DNA of 64,000 bases from assembly GCF_000723465.1 (NCBI RefSeq), contig NZ_HF545616.1, forward strand, positions 1,364,001 to 1,428,000. Direction: 5' to 3'. Shown here piece after piece: positions 15,835-24,410 of the stretch. The notes beneath the pieces are model-generated. The model ran no database searches. It was not told the DNA's origin and saw only the letters and a program-made list of their open reading frames with translations. How positions within the stretch are numbered: the stretch's first letter is position 1; every line of letters begins with the position of its first letter. Source of the stretch: Ruminococcus bicirculans (ex Wegman et al. 2014). Its GTDB lineage: Bacteria > Bacillota > Clostridia > Oscillospirales > Ruminococcaceae. Both the position numbers and the translations under genes were made by a program.

Positions 15835-17325
15835 TTATTCTAGATCTTTTTTCTTTACAGAAGCAACACAGAAGTCGATGCGTTCATCATCATCTTCTTC
15901 ATTTCCTGAACCTGTGAGAGGAACTCCTTTTGTTGGATCGATCCCGTCAACGGCTGTAACAAGCCCTGTACCCTCGCCAATAGAAGCACCTGATACTCTG
16001 AACTTTGTAATGTCGATAGGCTCGATAGAGGTCTCAACAGGCTTTTTAAGCTGTGGTATCCACTCGTATGGTACACGATAAGCTCTGTAGATCATGTTGC
16101 TTTTGAATGTTCCAGCAAAATTCTTGAAATAAGGGTTTACAAATTCCCAAACTATTTCATGGTCAGGTGTGACCTCAAGAAGATGTCCATCTGAACCTTC
16201 CGTAATAAGAGTGTTTCCGTTCGGAAGTCGCTGTGCAGAGCTGATGTATGAGCTATAGAACTTAGAAGCGTCAGTAAAAAGCAGATTTCCTGCTTCAAGG
16301 GGAGTGTACTGCCATGTTATTTCATGTGTAACAGGATTGAATTGAAGTACTCTTGAGTAATCTCTGTGTGCATTGTTCACGCCTGTGAGGGAAGCAGGGT
16401 TAGGTGTGCCGTAGCCACCCTCGCCACCGTTATCGAATACCAACAGGTCGCCCTCTCCAGGAAGTCCCTTTGGTATCATGTGCAGGTGGTGCTGACCAAT
16501 TATCCAGCCAAGCTTCTTTGTGGCTTCGCTTTCGTTGAAGTTAGGACCTACACGCCATACTATCTTACCTGTTGATTTCTCGATAATTCCGAGTATGTTT
16601 GAGTTTCTTGCGTCAAATATGATATTGTCCGGGTGGAAGCGTTTGTCGCCTGCGTCATACCACTTATTTTCGCCAAGTGTAGAGAAGTTGTTTATGTGCA
16701 TCCAATCTCCACCTGCCTCACCGTGAAGACCAGGGTTTCTGAACAATGCGTTCTTTGCGGCCTCGTCAAAGCCAAGCTCATCAAAGTGGTCGCTTGCACG
16801 CCAGCTCCAAATTATATTGCCTTCCCAATCCACTTCGATGATCTTATCGTCGATAAGTCTTTTATCTGAAATATCGTGGTTGTAGAGGTTCTCGTGAGTA
16901 AGGATAAGTGTATTGCCACTGTCTGTCTTTGGCTCACCATTTGGATAATAGTAACCCACAGTGCTGCCTTCACGCTGAAAATCATGGTGCTGTCTAGCCA
17001 TATAGACCGGTTCTTTACCCGGGTCGGCAACAAGTTCAGTTTTGTCGAATTTCCATACGATATGACCGTCCCAGTCTACCTGAACAAGATCAAGTTGATC
17101 CTGATATGCATATTTACCTCCTCTTGCTCCTGTTGTGCCCATTACATATCCGCCTGGGAGTATTTTGTTAGGAAATCCTCCCAGTCCAGCCCAAAGCTTT
17201 ACTTCATTGCCATTCATATCTATGAGCAGAGCACCTTTAGCGGACGGGAAGATCGTATAGCCGCTGTAGGCTTTTTCTTTGTTGTATATTGTAACTCCTG
17301 TTGGATAAATGCTTGGATAACCCAT
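15835..17325 (-). CDS. Arylsulfotransferase (ASST)-like protein
   Basis: ASST-family enzymes move sulfate between phenolic donors and acceptors. The 496-residue protein has repeated propeller-type strands such as LDLVQVDWDGHIVWKFD, IIEVDWEGNIIWSW and VLQFNPVTHEITWQY. It also has conserved histidine motifs ARQHHDF, GQHHLHMI and NNAHRDYSR that may include the catalytic His. It lacks a signal peptide, unlike the periplasmic E. coli enzyme, so it should act inside the cell. It is the last gene of an operon with a sulfonate/taurine-type ABC importer, suggesting the importer supplies sulfate esters or related aromatic sulfur compounds. Substrate is inferred. Confidence 0.8.
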   Translation of the reverse strand: MGYPSIYPTGVTIYNKEKAYSGYTIFPSAKGALLIDMNGNEVKLWAGLGGFPNKILPGGYVMGTTGARGGKYAYQDQLDLVQVDWDGHIVWKFDKTELVADPGKEPVYMARQHHDFQREGSTVGYYYPNGEPKTDSGNTLILTHENLYNHDISDKRLIDDKIIEVDWEGNIIWSWRASDHFDELGFDEAAKNALFRNPGLHGEAGGDWMHINNFSTLGENKWYDAGDKRFHPDNIIFDARNSNILGIIEKSTGKIVWRVGPNFNESEATKKLGWIIGQHHLHMIPKGLPGEGDLLVFDNGGEGGYGTPNPASLTGVNNAHRDYSRVLQFNPVTHEITWQYTPLEAGNLLFTDASKFYSSYISSAQRLPNGNTLITEGSDGHLLEVTPDHEIVWEFVNPYFKNFAGTFKSNMIYRAYRVPYEWIPQLKKPVETSIEPIDITKFRVSGASIGEGTGLVTAVDGIDPTKGVPLTGSGNEEDDDERIDFCVASVKKKDLE

Positions 17326-17342
17326 GTCTGATTCCTCCTTGT

Positions 17343-18395
17343 TTATTTGTCTGCTTTTGTCAGGTCTGCCGTAACGTTATCTGGAAATGCTTTTTTTGCT
17401 GCATCTGGATAATAAAATTCCCTTATGTTGTAACTGTTTGGATATTTACCATTCTCATACGCCCACTTATTTATTTCATCAAGATGAGATGCAGCTTCCT
17501 CAGAAAGTCCCAGTTTAATACTGTACTGTTCCCAGTTTGTTTTGAAATCATCTGGTTCTATTCCATATTTCTTTGATATTTTTTCAGCCGACTCATCTAA
17601 GTTGTCATTTATGTATTTAACGCTTTCATCAAGTGCTTTAAGATAGTTCGTAAGAGTTTCAGTATTGTTCTTTGCAAAGTCGCTTGATGTTATAAGATAA
17701 GCAGATACGTTTATCCCTATATCTTTTGCAGATGCGACCTGAGTCCAGCCCTCTGCTTCATATTTTTTTATAGCTGAGCCTGTAACGATAGCGGCTGATG
17801 CCTCACCGTTATGTGCAACTGCTATTTGAGTTGATATGGAATCTGTGTTGACGTTTTTCTGCTTTGACGGGTCAAGTCCTAAATAAGTCTGAGCCTGCCA
17901 GTTGAAGTATTCTGAAACTGTTCCAATAGAAGTTATCCATCCTTCACTTTCATCTAAAGCATCAAGATCATCTTTGTATTTTGGTGCAACAAAAAGACCA
18001 CCGTTATATGAAACGCTAGAACTTAGATCTGAAAAAATCACAAGATTAGTGTTATCGAGAGTATTTCCAATTCTGTTTACAGCAGCAAAATCTGCAAGCA
18101 GTCCTGTATCTGCTGTGCCTGTTGCAATAGCGTCAACTGTGTTAATGCCGGCAGCGTATTCTGATGTTTCGAGAGATATACCATATTTCTCAAATATTCC
18201 TTGCTCCATACCGATATAGTCGGCATACTGATCTGGCTGACCTGTCATGTTCGCAACTCTCAAAACGCTAAGCTCTTTACCGTCTTTGGTAACCTTCTTT
18301 GCGGTTTTTCCGCTTGATGAACTACCACATGATGCAAGAAGAGTTGCTGTCAATGCTGTCGACGCTATTATTGCGATTATCTTTTTTATGTTCAT
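17343..18395 (-). CDS. Substrate-binding lipoprotein of a sulfonate/taurine-type ABC importer
   Basis: The 350-residue protein has a lipoprotein signal peptide ending ATLLASC and an NMT1/SsuA-like fold. Visible segments include YIGMEQGIFEKYGISLE, GTADTGLLADFAAVNR and SEYFNWQAQTYLGLD. It would capture substrate outside the membrane for the permease at 18421-19197. It lies 25 bases after that permease. The SsuA/TauA class is clear, the ligand is not. Confidence 0.87.
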   Translation of the reverse strand: MNIKKIIAIIASTALTATLLASCGSSSSGKTAKKVTKDGKELSVLRVANMTGQPDQYADYIGMEQGIFEKYGISLETSEYAAGINTVDAIATGTADTGLLADFAAVNRIGNTLDNTNLVIFSDLSSSVSYNGGLFVAPKYKDDLDALDESEGWITSIGTVSEYFNWQAQTYLGLDPSKQKNVNTDSISTQIAVAHNGEASAAIVTGSAIKKYEAEGWTQVASAKDIGINVSAYLITSSDFAKNNTETLTNYLKALDESVKYINDNLDESAEKISKKYGIEPDDFKTNWEQYSIKLGLSEEAASHLDEINKWAYENGKYPNSYNIREFYYPDAAKKAFPDNVTADLTKADK

Positions 18396-18420
18396 TTTTA
18401 AATCTCTCCTGTTAAATTAA

Positions 18421-19197
18421 TTATTTTACGTCAAAGTGTTTAAGTTTTTTCTTGCCAATAAACTGTAGGATCCTGTCAGCAGCAAAGCCAATCACAGCAA
18501 GTGTGACGATTCCTGCAAAAGCCCAGCTTGTTTTGTAATAAAGCTTCGAGCTGTTTATAAGATAACCAAGGCCATCACTGCCGACCAGCATTTCAGCTGC
18601 CACAACACAGATTATAGCTGAGCTAAGTCCTAGTCTTATTCCAGTGTAGATATTAGATACCGCTGATGGTACAACTACTGTGAAAAAAACTCTTGCTTTT
18701 TTTGCCCCCATGCAGGAAGCTGCTTCCACGAGCTGCTTATCAGTTGAAGCCACACCCGCTATAGTGTTTACGAACATAGGGAAGAATGATGCGTAGAAAA
18801 TAAGTGCTACTTTTGATTCTTCGCCTACTCCGAACCACATTAGAAAGAGTGTCGTCAATGCAATAGCAGGCACGAATCTGAAAAAGCTAAGTATAGGTTC
18901 AACGAGCCAGCGTACAGGTCTGAAATTTCCTACAATAAGACCCATAGGAACAGCAAAAATTATTGAAAGTAGCCAGCCTTTTATTACTCTTCCGACGCTT
19001 GCAACAATATCACTCCAAAGAGTTCCGTCTTTGATAAGTTCCTTCATGCTGTCGATCGTTTCCTTTGGGCTTGGAAGAAAATATTCATCATATTTCAAAG
19101 ATCCTATTCCCCAAAGGGCAATTATTGCTACCCATGATATGATGCCACATTTTAGTATCTTCTGTATAGCAGAGGACTTTGTTTTATTATTTTCCAT
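18421..19197 (-). CDS. ABC importer permease, SsuC/TauC type
   Basis: The 258-residue membrane protein has about six helices and the BPD-type permease EAA loop region EAASCMGAKKARVFFTVVVPSAV that contacts the ATPase. The length and the final segment RILQFIGKKKLKHF are typical of sulfonate, taurine or nitrate permeases. An AGGAGGACATTAAAG site precedes the ATG. It sits between the ATPase and binding-protein genes of the operon. Confidence 0.88.
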   Translation of the reverse strand: MENNKTKSSAIQKILKCGIISWVAIIALWGIGSLKYDEYFLPSPKETIDSMKELIKDGTLWSDIVASVGRVIKGWLLSIIFAVPMGLIVGNFRPVRWLVEPILSFFRFVPAIALTTLFLMWFGVGEESKVALIFYASFFPMFVNTIAGVASTDKQLVEAASCMGAKKARVFFTVVVPSAVSNIYTGIRLGLSSAIICVVAAEMLVGSDGLGYLINSSKLYYKTSWAFAGIVTLAVIGFAADRILQFIGKKKLKHFDVK

Positions 19198-19214
19198 CTT
19201 TAATGTCCTCCTTA

Positions 19215-20282
19215 TTAAATATAGTACAGCTCTGAGTCATCAAGAGCTTTGTTTACGAGAATATTTGTAGTGTTTTCATCAATAGTGTAAAGCTTCTTGA
19301 TAAGTACTTTTACCTTATCGCCTTTTTTTAAGCGGGAAGCATTAAGTGGATATCTTCCCGTTATTGAGATATTGTCGATCAGAGCTCTTACTTCAAAAGA
19401 GTTACCTCTGAATGATACATCTTCTACAACTGCGTCTTCCATAGAGCTTTCAAATGGGTGGTATTCACTGTCTTCAAATTTATTTATTTCAATAAATTCC
19501 GGTCGGATTATAGCTGAGGCATTATTTTCTGTAACTTCAAAACCCTTTAGTTTGCTGTAATCCTCGATAATAGCGGACTGACCGATAAACTGAGCAACAA
19601 AAGGAGTTTTAGGTTCAAGGTATATCTCAACTGGATTGCTTATCTGCTCAACTCTGCCTTTGTTTGTGATAACAATTTCGTCTGCGACCTCTATTGCTTC
19701 GTCCTGATCGTGTGTAACGAAAATGCTAGTTATGCCTATTTTATCAATTGTATCACGAAGCCATGTTCTCAGTTCTTTTCTTACCTTTGCGTCGATAGCT
19801 GCAAAAGGTTCGTCAAGTAGAAGGAGTTCAGGCTGAGGTGCTAGTGCTCTTGCAAGAGCGATACGCTGCCTTTGACCTCCGCTAAGCTGGTCAGGATAAC
19901 GCTTGCCAACGTCAGGCAAGCCAACAAGTTCAAGAAGCTCAGCCACACGTTGTTTGATAAACTTCTTATCTTTTTTCTGAACCTTCAAACCATAAGCTAT
20001 ATTATCGTAAACTGTCATAAAAGGGAAGAGCGCATAGCTTTGAAAAACAAATCCGATACCTCTTTCATTTGATGGAAGTTTGTTGACATTTTTACCATCT
20101 ATAATAATATCGCCGCTATCCTGTTTTTCCAAACCTGCAAGCATACGCAGGATAGTTGTTTTACCGCTGCCGCTCGGTCCGAGCAGACCGATAAGCTTTC
20201 CCTTTTCAATACCAAAACTTACGTTATCCGAAGCTTTAAAATCGCCAAAGCTTTTATTAATGTTTTTTAATTCTATATACAT
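19215..20282 (-). CDS. ABC importer ATP-binding protein, SsuB/CysA type
   Basis: The 355-residue ATPase has Walker A GPSGSGKTT, signature LSGGQRQR, Walker B LLLLDEPFAAID and H-loop VTHDQDEA. A C-terminal ~120-residue TOBE-like regulatory domain makes it longer than plain SsuB and closer to CysA or PotA in size. The ATG at 20282 is chosen over an upstream TTG at 20297, which overlaps the ribosome site. It is the first gene of the operon. Confidence 0.9.
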   Translation of the reverse strand: MYIELKNINKSFGDFKASDNVSFGIEKGKLIGLLGPSGSGKTTILRMLAGLEKQDSGDIIIDGKNVNKLPSNERGIGFVFQSYALFPFMTVYDNIAYGLKVQKKDKKFIKQRVAELLELVGLPDVGKRYPDQLSGGQRQRIALARALAPQPELLLLDEPFAAIDAKVRKELRTWLRDTIDKIGITSIFVTHDQDEAIEVADEIVITNKGRVEQISNPVEIYLEPKTPFVAQFIGQSAIIEDYSKLKGFEVTENNASAIIRPEFIEINKFEDSEYHPFESSMEDAVVEDVSFRGNSFEVRALIDNISITGRYPLNASRLKKGDKVKVLIKKLYTIDENTTNILVNKALDDSELYYI

Positions 20283-20385
20283 AGCTGACAACTCCAATTA
20301 AGATATATTGCTGTGATAGTTCCAGTGTCAACATCGCTGCATTCGCTTATTAATCTTTGACAATTTAAGCTCCTCACTTTCAATT

Positions 20386-20402
20386 CATATCAAGTCGATA
20401 TG
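20386..20402 (-). promoter_or_regulatory. Palindromic candidate operator in the sulfur-operon leader
   Basis: CATATC-N5-GATATG forms a 6+6 perfect inverted repeat placed about +8 to +24 from the predicted start. Such a location suits repression by a dimeric regulator. I cannot name the regulator. Confidence 0.45.
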
Positions 20403-20416
20403 ATTAGTATGCTTTT

Positions 20417-20444
20417 ATTATACATGATTTTATGGAAATGTCAA
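20417..20444 (-). promoter_or_regulatory. Promoter of the sulfur-type operon
   Basis: On the minus strand a perfect -35 TTGACA (20439-20444) and perfect -10 TATAAT (20417-20422) are 16 bases apart. The leader to the ATPase ATG is about 130 bases. I see no SAM or T-box riboswitch in it. Confidence 0.8.
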
Positions 20445-20567
20445 TAGTTATGAGTGATTTTTGTGAAATCATACATATATGATAGGAATACTTTATTATT
20501 GTTGTACATTTTATTCATAACTAACATATGTGAGAAATATGATATACAGAAATGTTTGATAATACTC

Positions 20568-20596
20568 TTGACAAAGTGCGTAAATAGTGATATAAT
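20568..20596 (+). promoter_or_regulatory. Promoter for the thioredoxin-like gene
   Basis: A perfect -35 TTGACA (20568-20573) and perfect -10 TATAAT (20591-20596) are 17 bases apart, about 60 bases before the thioredoxin ATG. Confidence 0.85.
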
Positions 20597-20655
20597 CACT
20601 ATATTCATAGTAAAACTATATGAATAATATAATATATATTGGAGGAAATAAAAAA

Positions 20656-20967
20656 ATGCTTACAGAACTGACAAACCAGAATTACAACGAGCTGATATCA
20701 GCAGACAAACCGCTTGTTATAGAATTTTACTCACCTACCTGTGTTCACTGTAAAAGAACAGAGGCAGGGCTTAACGAAGCTGCAGAAGAGCTTGGAGAAA
20801 CCGCTATCATAGCTAAGTGTGATATCACCTCTCAGCCAGATCTTGCGAAGAGATATGACGTTACAGCACTGCCAACACTCCTTTTTATAAAGAACGGTGA
20901 TATCAAAAACAAGCTTGAGGGTTTTACACACAAGCTGATAATTCTTGACAATATTAAGAGATTATAA
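20656..20967 (+). CDS. Thioredoxin-like protein with CVHC active site
   Basis: The 103-residue protein keeps the thioredoxin fold: LVIEFYSPTCVHCKRTEAGL, the AKCDITSQPDLAKRYDV strand and the cis-proline motif ALPTLLFI. The usual WCGPC is TCVHC here, which should change the redox potential and partner choice. The ATG at 20656 follows TTGGAGGAAATAAAAAA; an earlier in-frame ATG at 20620 lacks a ribosome site. It is divergent from the sulfur operon and has its own promoter and terminator. Confidence 0.85.
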   Translation: MLTELTNQNYNELISADKPLVIEFYSPTCVHCKRTEAGLNEAAEELGETAIIAKCDITSQPDLAKRYDVTALPTLLFIKNGDIKNKLEGFTHKLIILDNIKRL

Positions 20968-20976
20968 AAAATCAGT

Positions 20977-21008
20977 CCGATGTTTTGAGCATCGGGCATT
21001 TTTTTGAG
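20977..21008 (+). terminator. Terminator after the thioredoxin-like gene
   Basis: CCGATG (20977-20982) pairs with CATCGG (20990-20995), followed by GCATTTTTTTG. It is 10 bases after the stop codon. Confidence 0.75.
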
Positions 21009-21064
21009 CAAAAGGTCTTGACAAAGTAGGGAGTTTATGATAAAATAATAATGTTGTTTTGTAT

Positions 21065-21148
21065 GCGGGTGTGGCGGAATTGGCAGACGCGATAGATTTA
21101 GGTTCTATTGGCAACACCGTGCAGGTTCAAGTCCTGTCACCCGCACCA
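21065..21148 (+). tRNA. tRNA-Leu (anticodon UAG)
   Basis: The acceptor arms GCGGGTG and CACCCGC pair, the anticodon stem is ATAGA/TCTAT with loop TTTAGGT (anticodon TAG), and the T-arm is CAGG-TTCAAGT-CCTG. There is a long variable arm as in class II tRNA-Leu. CCA is encoded. It stands at the left edge of the composite island. Confidence 0.95.
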
Positions 21149-21180
21149 TATTGGTGAGACTAAATGGATGCTCACCCTTA

Positions 21181-21206
21181 AAAGCCCGTATTTACGGGCT
21201 TTTTTC
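21181..21206 (+). terminator. Terminator after tRNA-Leu
   Basis: A perfect 9-bp stem (AAAGCCCGT at 21181-21189 with 21194-21202) has a 4-base loop and a T run. Confidence 0.85.
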
Positions 21207-21273
21207 ATGCTTTTCAGCTGAAAAATTCAAGGTAAAAACCATGGATGCTTTTTCATGATTTTCACCGACCGGA

Positions 21274-21287
21274 AGGGTTCGAACCCT
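21274..21287. other. T-arm-like 14-bp palindrome between tRNA-Leu and the island
   Basis: AGGGTTCGAACCCT is a perfect palindrome identical in form to a tRNA T-arm, but no tRNA can be folded around it on either strand. It may be a leftover of an attachment site or of a deleted tRNA gene. Between it and the first island gene there is no other coding sequence. Confidence 0.4.
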
Positions 21288-21310
21288 CGACAAATGAATA
21301 TTGTCAAATA

Positions 21311-21359
21311 AAACGGCAAGCTTTGAGCAGATTTCGCTCCCGGCTTGCCGTTTTTTTAT
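21311..21359 (+). terminator. Terminator-like hairpin at the left edge of the island
   Basis: An 11-bp perfect stem (AAACGGCAAGC at 21311-21321 with 21343-21353) with a 21-base loop is followed by seven T residues. It separates the tRNA region from the island genes. Confidence 0.7.
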
Positions 21360-21512
21360 AAAAAAACATTCACAAAGTTTAGAAGGCTGTTTTGTCAAAT
21401 ATCACGAAATGCGATAAACGACAAAGCGGCCTTTTTTTGTTTCAAAGGAGGCTCGATAACAAAAATACTATAAAAAGGGAATCTAAAACGACTGGAGGTG
21501 ATCAAGTAAAAA

Positions 21513-21563
21513 ATGAACAGCAGTCAGACCGAGGACATGACCAAAGACCCGATATGGGAATGA
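21513..21563 (+). CDS. Possible 16-residue leader peptide
   Basis: The frame MNSSQTEDMTKDPIWE follows GGAGGTGATCA, an extended match to the 16S anti-Shine-Dalgarno. The gap to the ATG is longer than ideal. The stop is 17 bases before the DUF4314 gene ATG, so it could be a leader peptide or the trimmed end of a deleted gene. Evidence for a real product is limited to the ribosome site. Confidence 0.3.
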   Translation: MNSSQTEDMTKDPIWE

Positions 21564-21579
21564 CGATGTGAGGTGTTAT

Positions 21580-21906
21580 ATGATTTACAACGAAAAGAAG
21601 GTAGAAATGCTCAGGCAGAGATATCCCGAAGGAACTCGGATATGCCTTGACAGTATGGATAACGATCCCCGTCCGATTCCACCAGGTACTAAAGGCATAG
21701 TTCAATTTGTGGACGATGCAGGAACTCTGCATTGTAAATTTGACAACGGAAGAATGCTCGGTGTTATCCCCGATGTGGATCAGTTCCATAAAATTGATCA
21801 GGAACAAGCTCAGAATGATACGCAAACAGAGGAAAATATTGAGTGCGAGGAAATTACAGAAACGGAAGATCTTGAAGAAAACGAAGAAATGAATATGTCA
21901 ATGTAA
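21580..21906 (+). CDS. DUF4314 domain protein (conjugative-element accessory)
   Basis: The 108-residue protein has the DUF4314 pattern: RYPEGTRICLDSMDNDPRPI, PPGTKGIVQFVDDAGTLHC and DNGRMLGVIPDVDQFHKI, an SH3-like beta domain. A 30-residue acidic tail follows. The ATG at 21580 follows GAGGTGTTAT. Such genes are common in clostridial integrative conjugative elements, usually beside methyltransferase genes as here. The function is unknown. Confidence 0.8.
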   Translation: MIYNEKKVEMLRQRYPEGTRICLDSMDNDPRPIPPGTKGIVQFVDDAGTLHCKFDNGRMLGVIPDVDQFHKIDQEQAQNDTQTEENIECEEITETEDLEENEEMNMSM

Positions 21907-21968
21907 CGGTTAAGTTTTGAAAAGACTTAGCCGTTTTTTTATTGCAAAAAGGAAAGGATCAGTGATAA

Positions 21969-23240
21969 ATGATAAAATATTTCGATATCTTTGCAGGCAT
22001 CGGCGGATTCCGCTCAGGACTTGAAAAAGCAGGAGGCTTTGAGTGCGTCGGGTACTGCGAGATTGACCGATATGCTAAAAAAGCATACGAAACAATGTAC
22101 GATACGGAAGGCGAGGTGTATTACGATGACGCAAGAAAAATCAACCCAAACGAGTTACCCGATTTCGACCTTATATGCGGAGGCTTCCCTTGCCAAAGCT
22201 TTTCAATCGCTGGAAAAAGGGGCGGATTTGACGACGCAAGAGGAACTCTGTTCTTTGAAATTGCCAGAATCGCTGCCGTTAAAAAACCTAAATATCTGCT
22301 GCTTGAGAACGTACCCGGATTGTTATCGCATGACTCAGGCAGGACGTTTGCGACCATCCTTGGTTCGCTGGACGAATTGGGGTACGATGTCGCATGGCAG
22401 GTGCTTAACAGCGCAAATTTTCATGTCGCCCAATCCCGAAAGAGAGTGTTCATTATCGGATTTCTTAGAGAAAAATGCGCCGGAAAAGTATTGTCTTTCA
22501 CGGACGCAAATCCAAAAACTCTTGTACAACGCATACCCGGACGAGAGGGCTGCAGAGTGTACTCAGCCGACGGACTGAGCATAACGCTTACGGGAACGGC
22601 AGGAGGCTTCGGAGGAAAGACAGGACTTTACGAGATCATAGGACTTCCGATCAAGGTCAAAACCAAGTCGGGCTATCAGTTAGCATTGCCCGGCGACAGT
22701 ATTGATCTCGCCTACCCTAACATTAATTCAAGACGAGGACGTGTAGGTCACGATGTAGCACACACGCTGACAACAAGCTGTAATCAGGGATATTACGCTA
22801 TGTGTATCGATATGAATCCCGAACCGAAAGTTACAGAGCTTGCGAGGTGCATAACGTCAAGGCAGGACAGCGGTATAGGTCACCATAAAGGAGAAAAGTC
22901 GGGGGTGATCGTGATTAGCGATCCGATTGCGGTGCTTACTCCCGAAAAGGAGAAAGTTCGTCAGCAAGGGCGAAGATTTAAACTTCCAAACGAGCCGATG
23001 TTTACGATAACTGTCACCGATAAACACGGGGTGATCTACTGCGGATATATCCGCAGGCTCATGCCTTTGGAATGCTGGCGTTTGCAGGGGTTTACAGACG
23101 AGCAGTTCAACAAGGTGGCGGCAACGGGAATGTCAGACGCACAGCTTTACAAGCAGGCAGGAAATGCCGTGACTACGAATGTTATCGAGGCTCTTGCAAG
23201 GTTTATTTTAGAAATTGACAAGGAGAATGCAAATGAATAA
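21969..23240 (+). CDS. DNA (cytosine-5-)-methyltransferase
   Basis: The 423-residue enzyme has the C5 methylase motifs in order: motif I FDIFAGIGGFRSGLEKAG, catalytic motif IV GGFPCQSFSIAG, motif VI LLENVPGLLSHD, motif VIII QSRKRVFIIGF and motifs IX-X GNAVTTNVIEALARF. The region between VIII and IX is the target-recognition domain. No restriction endonuclease is adjacent, so it is likely an orphan methylase protecting the mobile element. AAAGGATCAGTGATAA precedes the ATG. Confidence 0.93.
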   Translation: MIKYFDIFAGIGGFRSGLEKAGGFECVGYCEIDRYAKKAYETMYDTEGEVYYDDARKINPNELPDFDLICGGFPCQSFSIAGKRGGFDDARGTLFFEIARIAAVKKPKYLLLENVPGLLSHDSGRTFATILGSLDELGYDVAWQVLNSANFHVAQSRKRVFIIGFLREKCAGKVLSFTDANPKTLVQRIPGREGCRVYSADGLSITLTGTAGGFGGKTGLYEIIGLPIKVKTKSGYQLALPGDSIDLAYPNINSRRGRVGHDVAHTLTTSCNQGYYAMCIDMNPEPKVTELARCITSRQDSGIGHHKGEKSGVIVISDPIAVLTPEKEKVRQQGRRFKLPNEPMFTITVTDKHGVIYCGYIRRLMPLECWRLQGFTDEQFNKVAATGMSDAQLYKQAGNAVTTNVIEALARFILEIDKENANE

Positions 23241-24009
23241 TATGATAAAGATATTTGAAAGTAAAGAATTTGGAAAAGTGAGAACTGTGGTACGAAACGG
23301 AGAAACTTGGTGGATATTAAAAGATATCTGCCGAGTGCTTGAAATGAAAGCAAACAGTGCCGGAGAGGTCGTCAAAAGACTTGATAAAGATGAGTACGAT
23401 TCAATCGGACTCACCGATTCGCTCGGAAGAAAACAGAAAGCATATGTCGTAAGCGAATCAGGTTTGTATTCAATTCTTGTAAGGTCTGATAAACCTAAAG
23501 CAAAGCCTTTTCGTAAATGGATCACGACCGAAGTACTCCCAACTATCCGTCGCACAGGCGGTTACGTCGGCAACGAAGAAATGTTCATAGAAAACTATCT
23601 CCCGTTCCTTGACGAACCGTATCAGAATCTTTTCCGCTTGCAGATGATGGCGATAAATCAGCTGAACGAGCGTATCCGCCACGATCAGCCGCTGGTGGAG
23701 TTTGCGAATCAGGTGTCAAACACCAATAATCTTATCGACATGAACGTTATGGCAAAGCTTGCAAGAGCCGAAAATATCCCTGTCGGCAGGAACAAGCTTT
23801 ACGGCTGGCTGAAAAGAAAGGGAGTTCTTATGGCGAATAATCTCCCCTATCAGACTTTTATCGATCGCGGATATTTTTCCGTAAAGGAGTCGGTGTTTGA
23901 AACTGCGACTATGACCAAGACCTATCAGCAGACGTTTGTGACAGGAAAAGGGCAAAGATTTGTGATCACTCTGCTGAAGAAATATTATGGGAAGGAGGTT
24001 TTGCAATAA
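23233..24009 (+). CDS. Phage-type antirepressor (BRO-N family)
   Basis: The 258-residue protein begins with a BRO-N domain: KVRTVVRNGETWWILKDICR and SESGLYSILVRSDKPKAKPF, ending RKWITTEVLPTIRRTGGYVG. The C-terminal half resembles the KilAC/ANT domain (NLIDMNVMAKLARAENIPVG and KLYGWLKRKGVLM). Such proteins counter repressors in phages and conjugative elements. The ATG at 23233 overlaps the methylase stop by 8 bases and follows AAGGAG. Confidence 0.85.
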   Translation: MNNMIKIFESKEFGKVRTVVRNGETWWILKDICRVLEMKANSAGEVVKRLDKDEYDSIGLTDSLGRKQKAYVVSESGLYSILVRSDKPKAKPFRKWITTEVLPTIRRTGGYVGNEEMFIENYLPFLDEPYQNLFRLQMMAINQLNERIRHDQPLVEFANQVSNTNNLIDMNVMAKLARAENIPVGRNKLYGWLKRKGVLMANNLPYQTFIDRGYFSVKESVFETATMTKTYQQTFVTGKGQRFVITLLKKYYGKEVLQ

Positions 24010-24410
24010 TGGAGATAATAAGCGTTACTTTACACGATCTGAGAAAAATGAATAACAGCGAGGCTCTTATCCTGCAAGGCTGCGGCGGCGACCTTAAAGA
24101 ATGGGTTGACGGCATAAACGATATGCTGACGGAAAGCGGAATATTGCAGAACGAAAGTCGATTTGAAAAAGCATATACTTTTAAAAATGAAAATCTGACT
24201 TGTCTGCTGTTTCCGTTTGATGACGTTCAGCTTGATATCGGTAAGCTTGCAATGTGGAGATTGCATACACACGAGCAGTTCGGAGGTACATGGCTTTCCG
24301 ATTATGTTCCGAACAGACTTGGCGGTTTTGTTTCGGAAAAAGAACAAAAACAGAATGAAGATTGCAGTCCTATGGAAGAAACCGAAGATTTAGGAATGGA
24401 GATGATGTAA
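24009..24410 (+). CDS. Hypothetical mobile-element protein
   Basis: The 133-residue acidic protein starts at an ATG overlapping the antirepressor stop by one base and contains CGGDLKEWVDGINDMLTESG and FGGTWLSDYVPNRLGGF. I do not recognise a named family. Its place between antirepressor and DUF3789 genes is typical of accessory modules in clostridial conjugative elements, where similar small proteins recur. Confidence 0.65.
   Translation: MEIISVTLHDLRKMNNSEALILQGCGGDLKEWVDGINDMLTESGILQNESRFEKAYTFKNENLTCLLFPFDDVQLDIGKLAMWRLHTHEQFGGTWLSDYVPNRLGGFVSEKEQKQNEDCSPMEETEDLGMEMM

Noticed and set aside
20298-20416. A SAM or cysteine-type riboswitch in the sulfur-operon leader
   Set aside because: No conserved riboswitch core could be recognised; only a short palindrome is present.
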